In this document: piece by piece, positions 1 to 8,797 of the stretch
Layout: each line of letters starts with the position of its first letter
Numbering within the stretch: the first letter of the stretch is position 1
Assembly: GCA_004556005.1 (NCBI GenBank)
Contig: SFJA01000035.1
Coordinates: 1-27,987 of the forward strand
Reading direction: 5' to 3'
DNA: 27,987 nucleotides
Origin: Bacteroidales bacterium
GTDB taxonomy: Bacteria > Bacteroidota > Bacteroidia > Bacteroidales > UBA932
Translations under genes and position numbers: made by a program
Notes under the pieces: model-generated
What the model was told of the DNA's origin: nothing
Seen by the model: the letters and a program-made list of their open reading frames with translations, nothing else
Database searches by the model: none

Positions 1-2976
1 ACCTGCACCAGTTCAGATGCCCTGACCGTCGCTGCCGGCAATCTCTACACTGCGCCGGGAGTCGATCCCAAGCCGGAACCTCAGCCGCAGGCCGTGTCGC
101 TCAAGGGAATTCTTCCCGAAGCCTCGGCTCCGTTCAAGACGTCCTGGACGGCTAACGACGAAATTGAACTTGCCTGCTACGTTGACGGAGAGCTTGTTAC
201 GGAGGTAGTTCGGCCAAATTCCATTTCCGCTGACGGCAGAACTGCCGAATTGATCTCAGCCGGGGCAATCAAGGAGGGTGCTGAAGCCTATTATGCAGTC
301 CTTCTCGGTACCGGAACGATGGGCTATGGAAACAAAACATGGAGTACTTCCGACCTTTCGAACGATGCTCCTGCTGTTCCTTCGGTCACTGTTGCCAGGA
401 CCGTTGACGGCAGCAATGAGCTGAATTTCCAGAATGTGTATTCCTTGCTGCAGTTTGTTGTGGACGAGCCTTCCGCTGCCAGAGTCGAACTCAAAGGCAA
501 CGCGGGTGAAGCCATCAGCAAGAATATGCAGGTTTCGTTCAGTTCTTTTGCCGTTAACGGCAGTTCCGTGCCAGCTTTCGAATCGTCGGCCGTTATGTCG
601 CGTGACATTGTTCCAGGTGAACCGGCCTGCTTCGGTCTTTTCCCGGGGCTAAAATTCAACAACGGCTATACACTTTCCGTTTACGACAAGAACGGCAAGC
701 AGATAGGTTATGCCCAGAGCAACGCATATCTCAAAGTTGAGAAAGGTACCGTATATCAGGCTCCTTCATTCTTCATAACCGATCCTTCCGTCAAGACCAA
801 GGGCTTTGACCCAAGCAAGATTGTTGCATCATTCGGCATAGTCAGTGACGTTCACGTAAACGGTACCACCTATGCGGACAAATGGGGCAGGGCTGCGGGG
901 CAGTTAAAGACCAAGGCTCTCGAGCAGGACGAGAACGGTCTGGATGCAATGCTTGTCGCAGGAGACCTCATCGACCAGCCTAACAATACCCAGCTCACAC
1001 AGTTTAAGTCTGCATTCGAGTCTGTGTTCAACCCGGTCGATGTTCCGCTTATATATACTGTCGGAAACCACGACGTGCCGAATTATCGCTGGTCATCTAC
1101 CGCCGCTTCGGACGCGACTTATATGAGAAGTGTTCTCGGAGACAGTTATTTCCTCACCGACCTTGATCAGACAATGCGTACCAATTATGAGGCAAGGCAT
1201 TGTGTGGTAAATGGTTACCATATCTTTGGCGTTACTCCTAACGGCACCCAGCCTATAGTTTATGACCCGGCTGTGCTTACCTGGCTGGACGAACAGCTTG
1301 CCGAGGTGACTGCTGCCAATCCGGAGCGTTACGTGATTATCCTTACTCACCCTATGATTGCAAATACCATTTACGGCAGTCTCCTCGGTGAGGCAGATGG
1401 AATATGGTATTCGTCTTCGGCACATTATTGGGCGACTTCGGCGCTGACCACCATTCTTAATAAGTATCCTCAGGTTATGGTATTTGGAGGACACCTCCAC
1501 TTCCCGCTTAACGACCCGAGAAGCGTATGGCAGGATAATTTCAGCGTATTTGGTTGCGCATCAGTGCGTTATATGGCGATAGAGAATGGCCGCTACGAGA
1601 ATATGAAGTCTGCAACCGTGATGAAGGACTGCGAGCAGTTCTCTCAGGGCAACCTGCTTCAGTTCGATGCCAGCGGCAATTTCCGTCTGCTCAGGATGGA
1701 CTTTTACAATAATGCCGTGATAGGGGAGCCGCTCTCTTCCGATTATCCGACAGCCGACAAGGCTCACCTTGCCAAGTATAAGCATTCTTCACGCTCACTC
1801 ATCAATGGTGCGCCGCAGCTCAGTACATTTGATGTCAACATAGCTCAGGACGGATCGGCAACTGCGGTTTGGGCTGCAGGAAGCGATGACGAATTTGTCC
1901 ATCATTATGTGCTTAGCCTCAAGAAGGACGGCAGCGTCGTCAAGACCTGGAAGCATCTGGCAGACTTTTACCTTTATCCTCTGCCTTCTCAGATGAAGAC
2001 AAGCTGGAGCCAGTCTCTCGGAAGTCTTGAGGATGGCAAATACGAAGTTGAACTAGTTGCCTATGACAGTTGGGATGCGCAGAGCAATGTGCTGACAAGA
2101 ACTGTATCCGTAGGCGCACGCACGGAGAAGAATTGGTCCGACGATGCTGCCGGATCTAAGACGCTCAGTGCTGGAAGCGGCTCGGTTTCATCTGATTGGC
2201 TCTCATATTCCGATGGTCGTGTCAGCTGGACTGCAAATGAGAGCGGAAAGCCGCGAGTTGCGTCCATAAGCCTGCCTGACGGAACGGTTTATCAGCATAC
2301 ACAGCTCTCTGTGCAGGATTTCAAAGGCTCATGGACTTTGAACTCCAGCCAATTTGGCGGTCGTGGCAACTATTTCAGCCGCAATGCTAAGGCTTCCACT
2401 GTAGTGACTGTCGGCGATCCTCTGAGTACCGAAAAGCTTGTCTTTGGTACGGAAGAGATTGCAAACAACCTCGGTATCAGGGGAATGGCTGCAAATCTCG
2501 TTATGGATGCCTGTGTAATGATCGATTATGCCGGGCAGACGGTGCGACTCGGACTCTTTATGGATGGCCGCAAGGCTCAGAAGATAACTGAAGGAGCTCT
2601 TAAAGATACTTACGGAGCCTTCCTTGCTGAACTTGAAGGTTCAAACTGGGGTCAGTACGAGTTCGGAAGGACCGATCTTGGCGATCCGGATTATGACTGG
2701 CTCTGGATGACGACAAGCATTGGCAACGGAAGCATTGAGGCTAAGTATCTTCCTCATACACAGAAGATAAGCTCTAAACATTCATACAAGAGAGACACCA
2801 TCATAGGCATTGAGGTGATGAACTTCACTTCCGAGTCTGCAGATGAAGCTTCCCTTGTTCGCAGTACTTCTTCCAAAAATACCGAAAGCGGTGCTTACCA
2901 GGCCGACTGGATTACCATCTATCAGGCCAATTACGGCACGTCTGACGCCAACGGTATGAATCTAATCAGAAATTAA
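1..2976 (+). CDS. Surface calcineurin-like metallophosphoesterase with fimbrillin-like domains (5' partial)
   Basis: The frame is open from base 1 with no stop, so the true start lies upstream; the GTG at 94 is only the first start-like codon inside the window. Domains in order: the tail of one fimbrillin-like domain (ALTVAAGNLYTAPG, 22-63), a PKPEPQPQ linker, a second fimbrillin-like domain (about 100-780, with the KTSWTANDEIEL signature), and a calcineurin-type phosphoesterase domain. The metal-binding motifs of that domain are all present: GIVSDVH at 835-855, AGDLID at 958-975, GNHD at 1063-1074, THP near 1345 and GGHLH at 1486-1500. An Ig-like region (about 1800-2110) follows, then a BACON-like C-terminal module (2134-2973) shared with the lipoprotein encoded at 7039-8733. 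By family it should be a two-metal phosphomono- or phosphodiesterase at the cell surface; the substrate cannot be read from sequence. Catalytic class is confident, export likely, N-terminus unseen. Confidence 0.85.
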   Translation, partial: TCTSSDALTVAAGNLYTAPGVDPKPEPQPQAVSLKGILPEASAPFKTSWTANDEIELACYVDGELVTEVVRPNSISADGRTAELISAGAIKEGAEAYYAVLLGTGTMGYGNKTWSTSDLSNDAPAVPSVTVARTVDGSNELNFQNVYSLLQFVVDEPSAARVELKGNAGEAISKNMQVSFSSFAVNGSSVPAFESSAVMSRDIVPGEPACFGLFPGLKFNNGYTLSVYDKNGKQIGYAQSNAYLKVEKGTVYQAPSFFITDPSVKTKGFDPSKIVASFGIVSDVHVNGTTYADKWGRAAGQLKTKALEQDENGLDAMLVAGDLIDQPNNTQLTQFKSAFESVFNPVDVPLIYTVGNHDVPNYRWSSTAASDATYMRSVLGDSYFLTDLDQTMRTNYEARHCVVNGYHIFGVTPNGTQPIVYDPAVLTWLDEQLAEVTAANPERYVIILTHPMIANTIYGSLLGEADGIWYSSSAHYWATSALTTILNKYPQVMVFGGHLHFPLNDPRSVWQDNFSVFGCASVRYMAIENGRYENMKSATVMKDCEQFSQGNLLQFDASGNFRLLRMDFYNNAVIGEPLSSDYPTADKAHLAKYKHSSRSLINGAPQLSTFDVNIAQDGSATAVWAAGSDDEFVHHYVLSLKKDGSVVKTWKHLADFYLYPLPSQMKTSWSQSLGSLEDGKYEVELVAYDSWDAQSNVLTRTVSVGARTEKNWSDDAAGSKTLSAGSGSVSSDWLSYSDGRVSWTANESGKPRVASISLPDGTVYQHTQLSVQDFKGSWTLNSSQFGGRGNYFSRNAKASTVVTVGDPLSTEKLVFGTEEIANNLGIRGMAANLVMDACVMIDYAGQTVRLGLFMDGRKAQKITEGALKDTYGAFLAELEGSNWGQYEFGRTDLGDPDYDWLWMTTSIGNGSIEAKYLPHTQKISSKHSYKRDTIIGIEVMNFTSESADEASLVRSTSSKNTESGAYQADWITIYQANYGTSDANGMNLIRN

Positions 2977-3011
2977 TCCATAATCATTATCAACTATTAA
3001 CTATCATCACA

Positions 3012-4277
3012 ATGAAGAATCAACTTCTCAAAACTCTCTTCTTGGCAGTTGTTGCATTGTTTGCAATCAACGCGTGCGGGCCAAAAGAGCCTGATTACGG
3101 AGAACCTGCTGTTAAGGCAAGTCCTGCTTCTTTGGAGTTCGGGGTTGAAGGCGGTTCAAAAACCGTTTCCCTTACTGCCACGGTCAAATGGACCGTATCT
3201 TCCAGCCAGACCTGGGTTACTGTTGAGCCGCTGAGCGGAGACCCTTCCAAGGAAACTCAGACGGTTACTGTTACGGTCACCGCAAACGACAATCTCGAGC
3301 GTGAAGCCGAACTGGTATTCTCCTGCCTGGAAAACAAGCTCAAGTCAGTCGTAAAGGTAAGTCAGGCAGCATATGTCCCTGCTGAGGTTCAGGACAAGAC
3401 TGCTGCACAGTTCCTTGCTGCTTCTGATACCTACAAGTATCAGAAAGTGAGACTTTCCGGCGTTGTCAAGAGCCTCAAGAGCGATGGCTCTTTCTCTCTC
3501 AAGGACGAGAGCGGCAGCGTTACCGTTGCAGGCCTCAGCGCATCTGAGGTTCCTTATGGCACCGAGGGAGGAAAACTTTCCAACGTTGCCGAGCGTGACG
3601 CCGTTACCATTGTTGGTTACCGTGTTGATGTTGATGGCAAGGCTCAGCTCAAGTATGGCTGGCTCGAGAGCGTTACCCCATATTCGGAGCCTGATCCTAA
3701 CTCAGTTGCTACACGGACGTTCCCTTGTACTTTCGACTACACCAATGCCGAGAACGGAGTCGTTGTGAACAACCCTGTTTTCCCTTATGACCTCGAGTCT
3801 GTATGGTCCTGGTCTTCAAATGGCTGGACAGCATCAGGATACAAGAACAAGAGCTACACCACCGAGAGCTGCCTCTACACTGAAAAGGTTGACCTCAAGG
3901 GAGCAAAGAAGCCGGTATTTGCGTTTGAGCACGTATTGACCAACTTCAACAATTATCTTGCTGCAAGACAGGAGACTTCCGTTTGGATCAGCAAGGACGG
4001 TGGCGAGTGGACCAAACTTCCTGTTTCGGCATATTCATATCCTAACGAGGAAGAATACGCCAAGGGTGACATCATCCCTTCAGAGAGCATTTCTCTCGAG
4101 GATTACATCGGTTCCGTAGTTCAGTTCAAGTTTACCTATACCAGCAAGGAAGACTCCGAGGCCGGTACCTGGCAAATCAGAAAGGTTTCAGTAACGGCTA
4201 ACGAGGAACCTGACCAGCCGGAAAACTCTACCGGTACAGAAGACTATAACAAACCGGATTGGGAGTGGAACAAGTAA
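3012..4277 (+). CDS. BACON / OB-fold surface lipoprotein
   Basis: A 421-residue lipoprotein with a hydrophobic leader and lipobox ending INAC (Cys22). After the anchor comes a BACON domain (about residues 33-120, with WTVSSSQTWVTVEPLSG and the closing VVKVSQA strand). Next is an OB-fold-like segment (about 125-235, starting KTAAQFL, with KVRLSGVV and GSFSLKDESGSVTV) of the DUF5689/YhcR type. The last ~170 residues look like a beta-sandwich 'choice-of-anchor' domain (VWSWSSNGWTASGY, then WISKDGGEWTKL). BACON domains are usually carbohydrate or mucin adhesion or spacer modules. No catalytic motif is visible, so a binding or scaffold role at the cell surface is inferred. It follows the phosphoesterase gene by 35 bases and precedes the next lipoprotein gene by 19, so cotranscription is likely. 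Confidence 0.8.
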   Translation: MKNQLLKTLFLAVVALFAINACGPKEPDYGEPAVKASPASLEFGVEGGSKTVSLTATVKWTVSSSQTWVTVEPLSGDPSKETQTVTVTVTANDNLEREAELVFSCLENKLKSVVKVSQAAYVPAEVQDKTAAQFLAASDTYKYQKVRLSGVVKSLKSDGSFSLKDESGSVTVAGLSASEVPYGTEGGKLSNVAERDAVTIVGYRVDVDGKAQLKYGWLESVTPYSEPDPNSVATRTFPCTFDYTNAENGVVVNNPVFPYDLESVWSWSSNGWTASGYKNKSYTTESCLYTEKVDLKGAKKPVFAFEHVLTNFNNYLAARQETSVWISKDGGEWTKLPVSAYSYPNEEEYAKGDIIPSESISLEDYIGSVVQFKFTYTSKEDSEAGTWQIRKVSVTANEEPDQPENSTGTEDYNKPDWEWNK

Positions 4278-4296
4278 TCTATAAATCGTTTTGAAA

Positions 4297-7017
4297 ATGA
4301 AAAAGTTATCATATATGATCCTTGCAGCTGCGACAGTCTTCGGCTTCGCTGCCTGCACCGTGAATGAACTTTCTCCTATCGAGACTCCTGTCAGGACACT
4401 CCGTACATTCACTTGCGGATTTGATGAAGAGACAAAGACATCCATCAACCGTCAGGGTAAGACTCTCTGGTCGGAGGGCGACAAGATTCTCCTTACTAAC
4501 GGTACTGAAAGTGATACCGTTATCGTTGATGCTCTCTATGCGGGAGAGAAGTATTGTGAGTTCACTACAGCTCTCGAAGGCACTCTCTATGCAGTATATC
4601 CTTACAATGTATGCGATTCCGTAACAACGGAGGGCAAAATCATTGTGAACGTTCCTTCGACACAGAACGGTACTTTCGGTTCTGCAAACATCGCCTGCGC
4701 CGTTGCTGATGATGCTGCCAGGAAGATAAGTCTGAGGAACGTGACTTCTGTGCTGAAATTCAAGGTTCCTGCAATTACTGACGCTCCTGTCGTTTTTGCT
4801 TCGGTCAATGCAAATGAAAACAGCCTTTCCGGCCCTGTTTCCGTTTCCTTCGCAGGCGGAGAACCGGTCGTTGAAGCCGTAGAAAACGGAACTTATTTCT
4901 CAAACGTATCAGTACAGGTGGGCGGTTCCGCCGGTGACTTCTATGTTTCAGTAATCCCTGGAACATATTCCGCCGGATTCAACCTTACCGCAGCAACCCT
5001 CGACCTTCAGCACGCTTCTGAAACCAAGGCCACCGTATCTGACAAGGAACTCAAGGCAAACGACCTCTTCGACCTCGGAAAGATCGGTGAAGACCTCAAG
5101 CCTATGGGCGGTGACGGTTCAGCCGAGAATCCTTACCAGATCAGCACTATTGGTGAGATGGTTGTTCTCGCTTATACCGTAAACGAAGGCAATTCTCTCA
5201 AGGAAAAGCACTTGAAGTTGGTTGCCGACATTGCGGGCGTTTCCCTGCCAGTCGGTACCTATGACAACAAGAACGGCGTTTACAGAGCATTTCAGGGCGA
5301 ATTCGACGGCAATGGCAAGAAAGTTACCCTTGCTATGAACAACCGTCTCGAAGGCCGTGGAACAGGTCTCTTCGGATACATCAAAGATTCTGCATATGTG
5401 CACGACCTTACTGTTGAGGGTTCCGTAGCTTCAGTTTCAAATTATACAGGTGCTGTTGCCGGTGTTGTCAATGCTGGTACAGGTGCCAGATTCGAGCGCG
5501 TAGTCAACAAGGCAAACGTTACTTCTTCTGCCGCTTATGTCGGTGGTATCGCCGGCTATGCCGATTCGGGATCCAATTCAAATCTTCAGTTTGAGTCCTG
5601 CGAAAACCACGGTAACATCGTTTCAGCCAATTCTCACGTCGGAGGTCTGATTGGTTACGCCAAAGCTCTTACAGTCAAGAGTGGTATCAATACCGGTACT
5701 GTAGAAGGTACAACCAATGTAGGTGGAATCACCGGTTATACCTATACGTCAAACCTCTATGACTCAAAGAACAGCGGTTCAGTTTCAGCTTCCGGATCAG
5801 GTGGCTCTTTCCTTGGTACTACCAGTGGACAGTACGGCAAGGCAACCTGGCTTGCAGGCGCTGCAGGTATTTCTGCCTACGGTCAGAACGTGTATCTCAA
5901 GAGATGTGAGAACAGTGGAAGCATTTCAGGTGTCAACAAGACAGGCGGTCTTGTGGGAAGCCTTTATTGGGGAAATGTCATCAACTGTGTCAACAATGGC
6001 GCGGTATCGGTTTCTCAGGATGCGGCCGGTGGAATAGCCGGTTGGATTGCAACCCAGGCAATGGTTTACGGATGCGTGAACAAGGGAACCATTACAACAA
6101 CACGTTATCAGGCTGCTGGTATTGCTGGCAACGTTCAGAGCTGGCATGCAAATAATGCTGCGATGATCACCATACGCAACTGCCACAATGAGGGAGAGGT
6201 TGTCGTAACGAGCGGAAATGCTGCAGGTGGTATCATAGGTTACACCTGGGTTATGAACAATGTTGCCCGTGTTGATGTGGTCAGCTGTACCAACAAGGGC
6301 TACGTTCACGCCCCTCAGCACGCTTCAGGTATTGTAGGTTGCTATGGCCGTTATTCTAACTGGAGCCGTCTCAACATCTGGAACTGTGAGAACCACGGCC
6401 ATATCCACGCCAATCAGGGTGTCGGAGGTATCTTCGGTTCGGCTCTTGCATATACGAAGAGCCAGGGTGTGTTTATTTACAACAGTCTGAATGCAGGTAA
6501 TATCACCTATACTGATGCAGCAAAGAAGGACCCTAATGCCGGAGGTATCGCAGGTTATATAAATAACGGTTCAAACGGATGGCTTGAGAACTGCTGCAAT
6601 ACAGGTGTTGTCGGTCCTGTTGCCGCTGAGGATGGAACCGTTCCTGCACCGGTTGATGGCGCCAATGTCGGAGGCATCATCGGATACAACGCTACTGCCC
6701 AGGGTCATATTTACAATATGTATAGCCTTGAAGGTAAATGTCCAAACCTTTGGGGTCCTGCCTCAAAGGCTTTCCAGAGCCATAATAACTGTGCAGTATT
6801 TGATGCCGAGGGTAAACTTCCTGATCTGGTGACGGTGGACTCCAAGCCTTATGCCACTACTCTTGATGCTCTCAATGCGTGGGTCGTTGTAAAGGGTTCA
6901 CTTTTCGGTGTTGATTATCTTAAGTGGGCTGCGCCTAACACATTCATCTACCCTTCATACACTGATGAGATAGACCTTGGCAACGGATTCGATATCGAAA
7001 ACGGTGGTGAGATTTAA
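4297..7017 (+). CDS. Fimbrillin-like lipoprotein with GLUG-type beta-helix repeats
   Basis: A 906-residue lipoprotein. I chose the ATG at 4297 over a TTG six bases upstream because MKKLSYMILAAATVFGFAAC gives a standard lipoprotein signal with the lipid-modified Cys at residue 20. The N-terminal ~240 residues are fimbrillin-like (KTLWSEGDKILL signature, then a VLKFKVP strand). From about residue 268 (GDGSAENPYQI) the protein is a chain of about 14 repeats centred on GG(I/L)xGYx motifs such as GGIAGYA, GGLIGYA, GGITGYT and GGLVGSL, each followed by a CxNxGx(I/V) turn. This is the GLUG pattern found in large bacterial adhesins and predicts a right-handed beta-helix. It probably acts as a surface adhesin or glycan-binding stalk; the ligand is unknown. 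No enzymatic motif is visible. Confidence 0.8.
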   Translation: MKKLSYMILAAATVFGFAACTVNELSPIETPVRTLRTFTCGFDEETKTSINRQGKTLWSEGDKILLTNGTESDTVIVDALYAGEKYCEFTTALEGTLYAVYPYNVCDSVTTEGKIIVNVPSTQNGTFGSANIACAVADDAARKISLRNVTSVLKFKVPAITDAPVVFASVNANENSLSGPVSVSFAGGEPVVEAVENGTYFSNVSVQVGGSAGDFYVSVIPGTYSAGFNLTAATLDLQHASETKATVSDKELKANDLFDLGKIGEDLKPMGGDGSAENPYQISTIGEMVVLAYTVNEGNSLKEKHLKLVADIAGVSLPVGTYDNKNGVYRAFQGEFDGNGKKVTLAMNNRLEGRGTGLFGYIKDSAYVHDLTVEGSVASVSNYTGAVAGVVNAGTGARFERVVNKANVTSSAAYVGGIAGYADSGSNSNLQFESCENHGNIVSANSHVGGLIGYAKALTVKSGINTGTVEGTTNVGGITGYTYTSNLYDSKNSGSVSASGSGGSFLGTTSGQYGKATWLAGAAGISAYGQNVYLKRCENSGSISGVNKTGGLVGSLYWGNVINCVNNGAVSVSQDAAGGIAGWIATQAMVYGCVNKGTITTTRYQAAGIAGNVQSWHANNAAMITIRNCHNEGEVVVTSGNAAGGIIGYTWVMNNVARVDVVSCTNKGYVHAPQHASGIVGCYGRYSNWSRLNIWNCENHGHIHANQGVGGIFGSALAYTKSQGVFIYNSLNAGNITYTDAAKKDPNAGGIAGYINNGSNGWLENCCNTGVVGPVAAEDGTVPAPVDGANVGGIIGYNATAQGHIYNMYSLEGKCPNLWGPASKAFQSHNNCAVFDAEGKLPDLVTVDSKPYATTLDALNAWVVVKGSLFGVDYLKWAAPNTFIYPSYTDEIDLGNGFDIENGGEI

Positions 7018-7023
7018 TAAATG

Positions 7024-7029
7024 AGGAGG
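7024..7029 (+). promoter_or_regulatory. Shine-Dalgarno AGGAGG deciding the next start
   Basis: A perfect AGGAGG lies 9 bases before the ATG at 7039. It overlaps the codons after an alternative in-frame ATG at 7021, so it argues for 7039 as the start. Strong SD sites are uncommon in Bacteroidales. Confidence 0.6.
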
Positions 7030-7038
7030 ATAAATATT

Positions 7039-8733
7039 ATGAAAAATAGAATACTCGGTTTATTTGCACTTGCCGCTGTATTTTCCGGCTGTGCTGTAGA
7101 AGTCGATCCGACTCCTGCTCCAGTAAAGGAAGAAGGCAAGTTCGTGATTGAAGCTACAATAGGACAGGATACCAAGCTCGGCTACACTGAAACGGACAAA
7201 GGCTACAGCGCCACGTTCACCAGTTCCGAGGTGATTTCGGTATTCTTCTACGGTGAGGGCAATGCTCTCGTGGGCAATTGTGACCTCCCTATTGATTACT
7301 ACTCTATTTCTGATGACGGCAAAAAAGCCAAGTTCGTCATCACCAAATTCTCTGTTCCTGAAGGGGCTACCAGACTCGGCGCCTATATACACTCGGGTTC
7401 AGCGGTCAGCTATGCCAAAGACAGTATTGCGGTTGACCTCTCGGTTCAGAATACCTTGGCTGATGCACAGGGTCGCCACATCCTCTTCGGAACCAGTCAG
7501 GTTGCCGATATAAAGACTGAGAACGGTGTGTCAGTCGCCAAGGTGAATTTCGGATACAAGACTTCTCTTCTCCGCTTCAATGTCAAGCTCAATAACTTCG
7601 TTCCTATGACAAATGCTGTCATCACCATTTCCGGTGAAGGCATACACAACAAGCCCGTTGTGGCAAACGGTGAACTTCTGGCTTCATCAGAGAAGGGATC
7701 GATCGTGCTTAAACCGGCATCTGTCAACAAGGACGACTCTACTTTCGTAGCTGTTGCATGTGTATGGGCTGCCGACAACTTCAAGGATGCCAAGATTGTA
7801 GTTGAGAACGATGAGGAGACTTTCGAGGCCGCGCTTGAACTCAAGAAGGAGACTTTCGAGGCCGGTAAGGTTTATGATGTAACGAGAACTCTCACCGTAA
7901 AGCCAAGGACCATCATTCTTTGGAAAAATGATGAAGCCGGTTCAATGGAATTCCCTATGGGTGCCGGCCAGAACATCTCCTCTGACTTCCTCAGCTATGC
8001 TGACGGCAAGATCGCATGGACGGAAAATGCCACCGGCAATCCACGTACCGCATCCCTCAGCTTCGAAAGTGGAGCAAGTGTTGTCATAACCCAGCTCGCA
8101 CCGGCAGATTTCAAGGCATCCTGGACATTAGTTGCCAAGGCATTTGCAAATCCTGGAGCGGCGATTGCTGCAGCCGATCCTGCCACTGTGGCTCTTGACC
8201 CTGTTGCGGCTCGCGTAAGCACGCCTCTTACTGCCGCTGATGGTGTTGAATATACCAATACTTTCGGTCTTACCGGTCTTTGTGGCAGCGCAGTCCTTGA
8301 TGTATGCGCAGTTGTGGACTATGAGAATCAGGTTGCTAAGATAGGTCTCTTCCTCGATACACGTGAAGGAGCAGGACAGGAAGTGAACGGCAAGCTGGTT
8401 GTCTTCTATCCTGGACTTGCCACCATCAGCGCAACGGCATGGGGCAAGCCTTGGTTATTTGCAATTCCTGAACAGGGCAATCCTGACTACTCATATATCT
8501 GGTTCACTGCAAAAGAGGATCTCAAGACCTTCGTTTACAAGAACAGGACGAGCGCAGATATTCCGCTTCAGATTCTGACACAGTATTCTGACGCTTCTAT
8601 GAATGCAGTCATAGGCTTCGGTGTCGGTATCACCAGCGACAGTACCATTGGTGCGGGTTCATTTAGTACTTATAGCAACTTCTTCCAGATTAACCCTTCC
8701 GGTTATGAGGGAATGACTCTCATCAAAAAGTAA
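7039..8733 (+). CDS. Fimbrillin-like lipoprotein with BACON-like C-terminal module
   Basis: A 564-residue lipoprotein with signal and lipobox MKNRILGLFALAAVFSGC. The start at 7039 is preferred over 7021 because of the AGGAGG upstream and the better signal peptide. The N-terminal ~290 residues resemble fimbrillin-type surface domains. From 7921 to the end the protein aligns with the C-terminus of the phosphoesterase ending at 2976. Matching blocks are W..D.AGS, SSD(F/W)LSY.DG, WT.N..G.PR.AS, TQL..(A/Q)DFK.SWTL, D.C...DY..Q, (I/L)GLF(L/M)D, and GNPDY.(Y/W) against GDPDYDW. No phosphoesterase motif is present here, so the shared part is not catalytic in the calcineurin sense. It is the last lipoprotein gene before a terminator, so it likely ends the upstream transcription unit. 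Function unknown; a binding or assembly partner is inferred. Confidence 0.78.
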   Translation: MKNRILGLFALAAVFSGCAVEVDPTPAPVKEEGKFVIEATIGQDTKLGYTETDKGYSATFTSSEVISVFFYGEGNALVGNCDLPIDYYSISDDGKKAKFVITKFSVPEGATRLGAYIHSGSAVSYAKDSIAVDLSVQNTLADAQGRHILFGTSQVADIKTENGVSVAKVNFGYKTSLLRFNVKLNNFVPMTNAVITISGEGIHNKPVVANGELLASSEKGSIVLKPASVNKDDSTFVAVACVWAADNFKDAKIVVENDEETFEAALELKKETFEAGKVYDVTRTLTVKPRTIILWKNDEAGSMEFPMGAGQNISSDFLSYADGKIAWTENATGNPRTASLSFESGASVVITQLAPADFKASWTLVAKAFANPGAAIAAADPATVALDPVAARVSTPLTAADGVEYTNTFGLTGLCGSAVLDVCAVVDYENQVAKIGLFLDTREGAGQEVNGKLVVFYPGLATISATAWGKPWLFAIPEQGNPDYSYIWFTAKEDLKTFVYKNRTSADIPLQILTQYSDASMNAVIGFGVGITSDSTIGAGSFSTYSNFFQINPSGYEGMTLIKK

Positions 8734-8752
8734 TAGCATTATTCTAATGATC

Positions 8753-8786
8753 CAGGCCGACTGTCTCTGATGGCCGGCCTGTTTTT
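8753..8786 (+). terminator. Intrinsic terminator after the lipoprotein genes
   Basis: CAGGCCG (8753-8759) pairs with CGGCCTG (8775-8781) and is followed by TTTTT. It lies only 11 bases before the next start codon, which leaves no room for a promoter between them. Confidence 0.7.
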
Positions 8787-8797
8787 AACAATAATTT

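Noticed and set aside
94..96. GTG at 94 as the start of the phosphoesterase
   Set aside because: The same frame is open to base 1 and encodes the end of another fimbrillin-like domain, so the gene begins upstream of the window.
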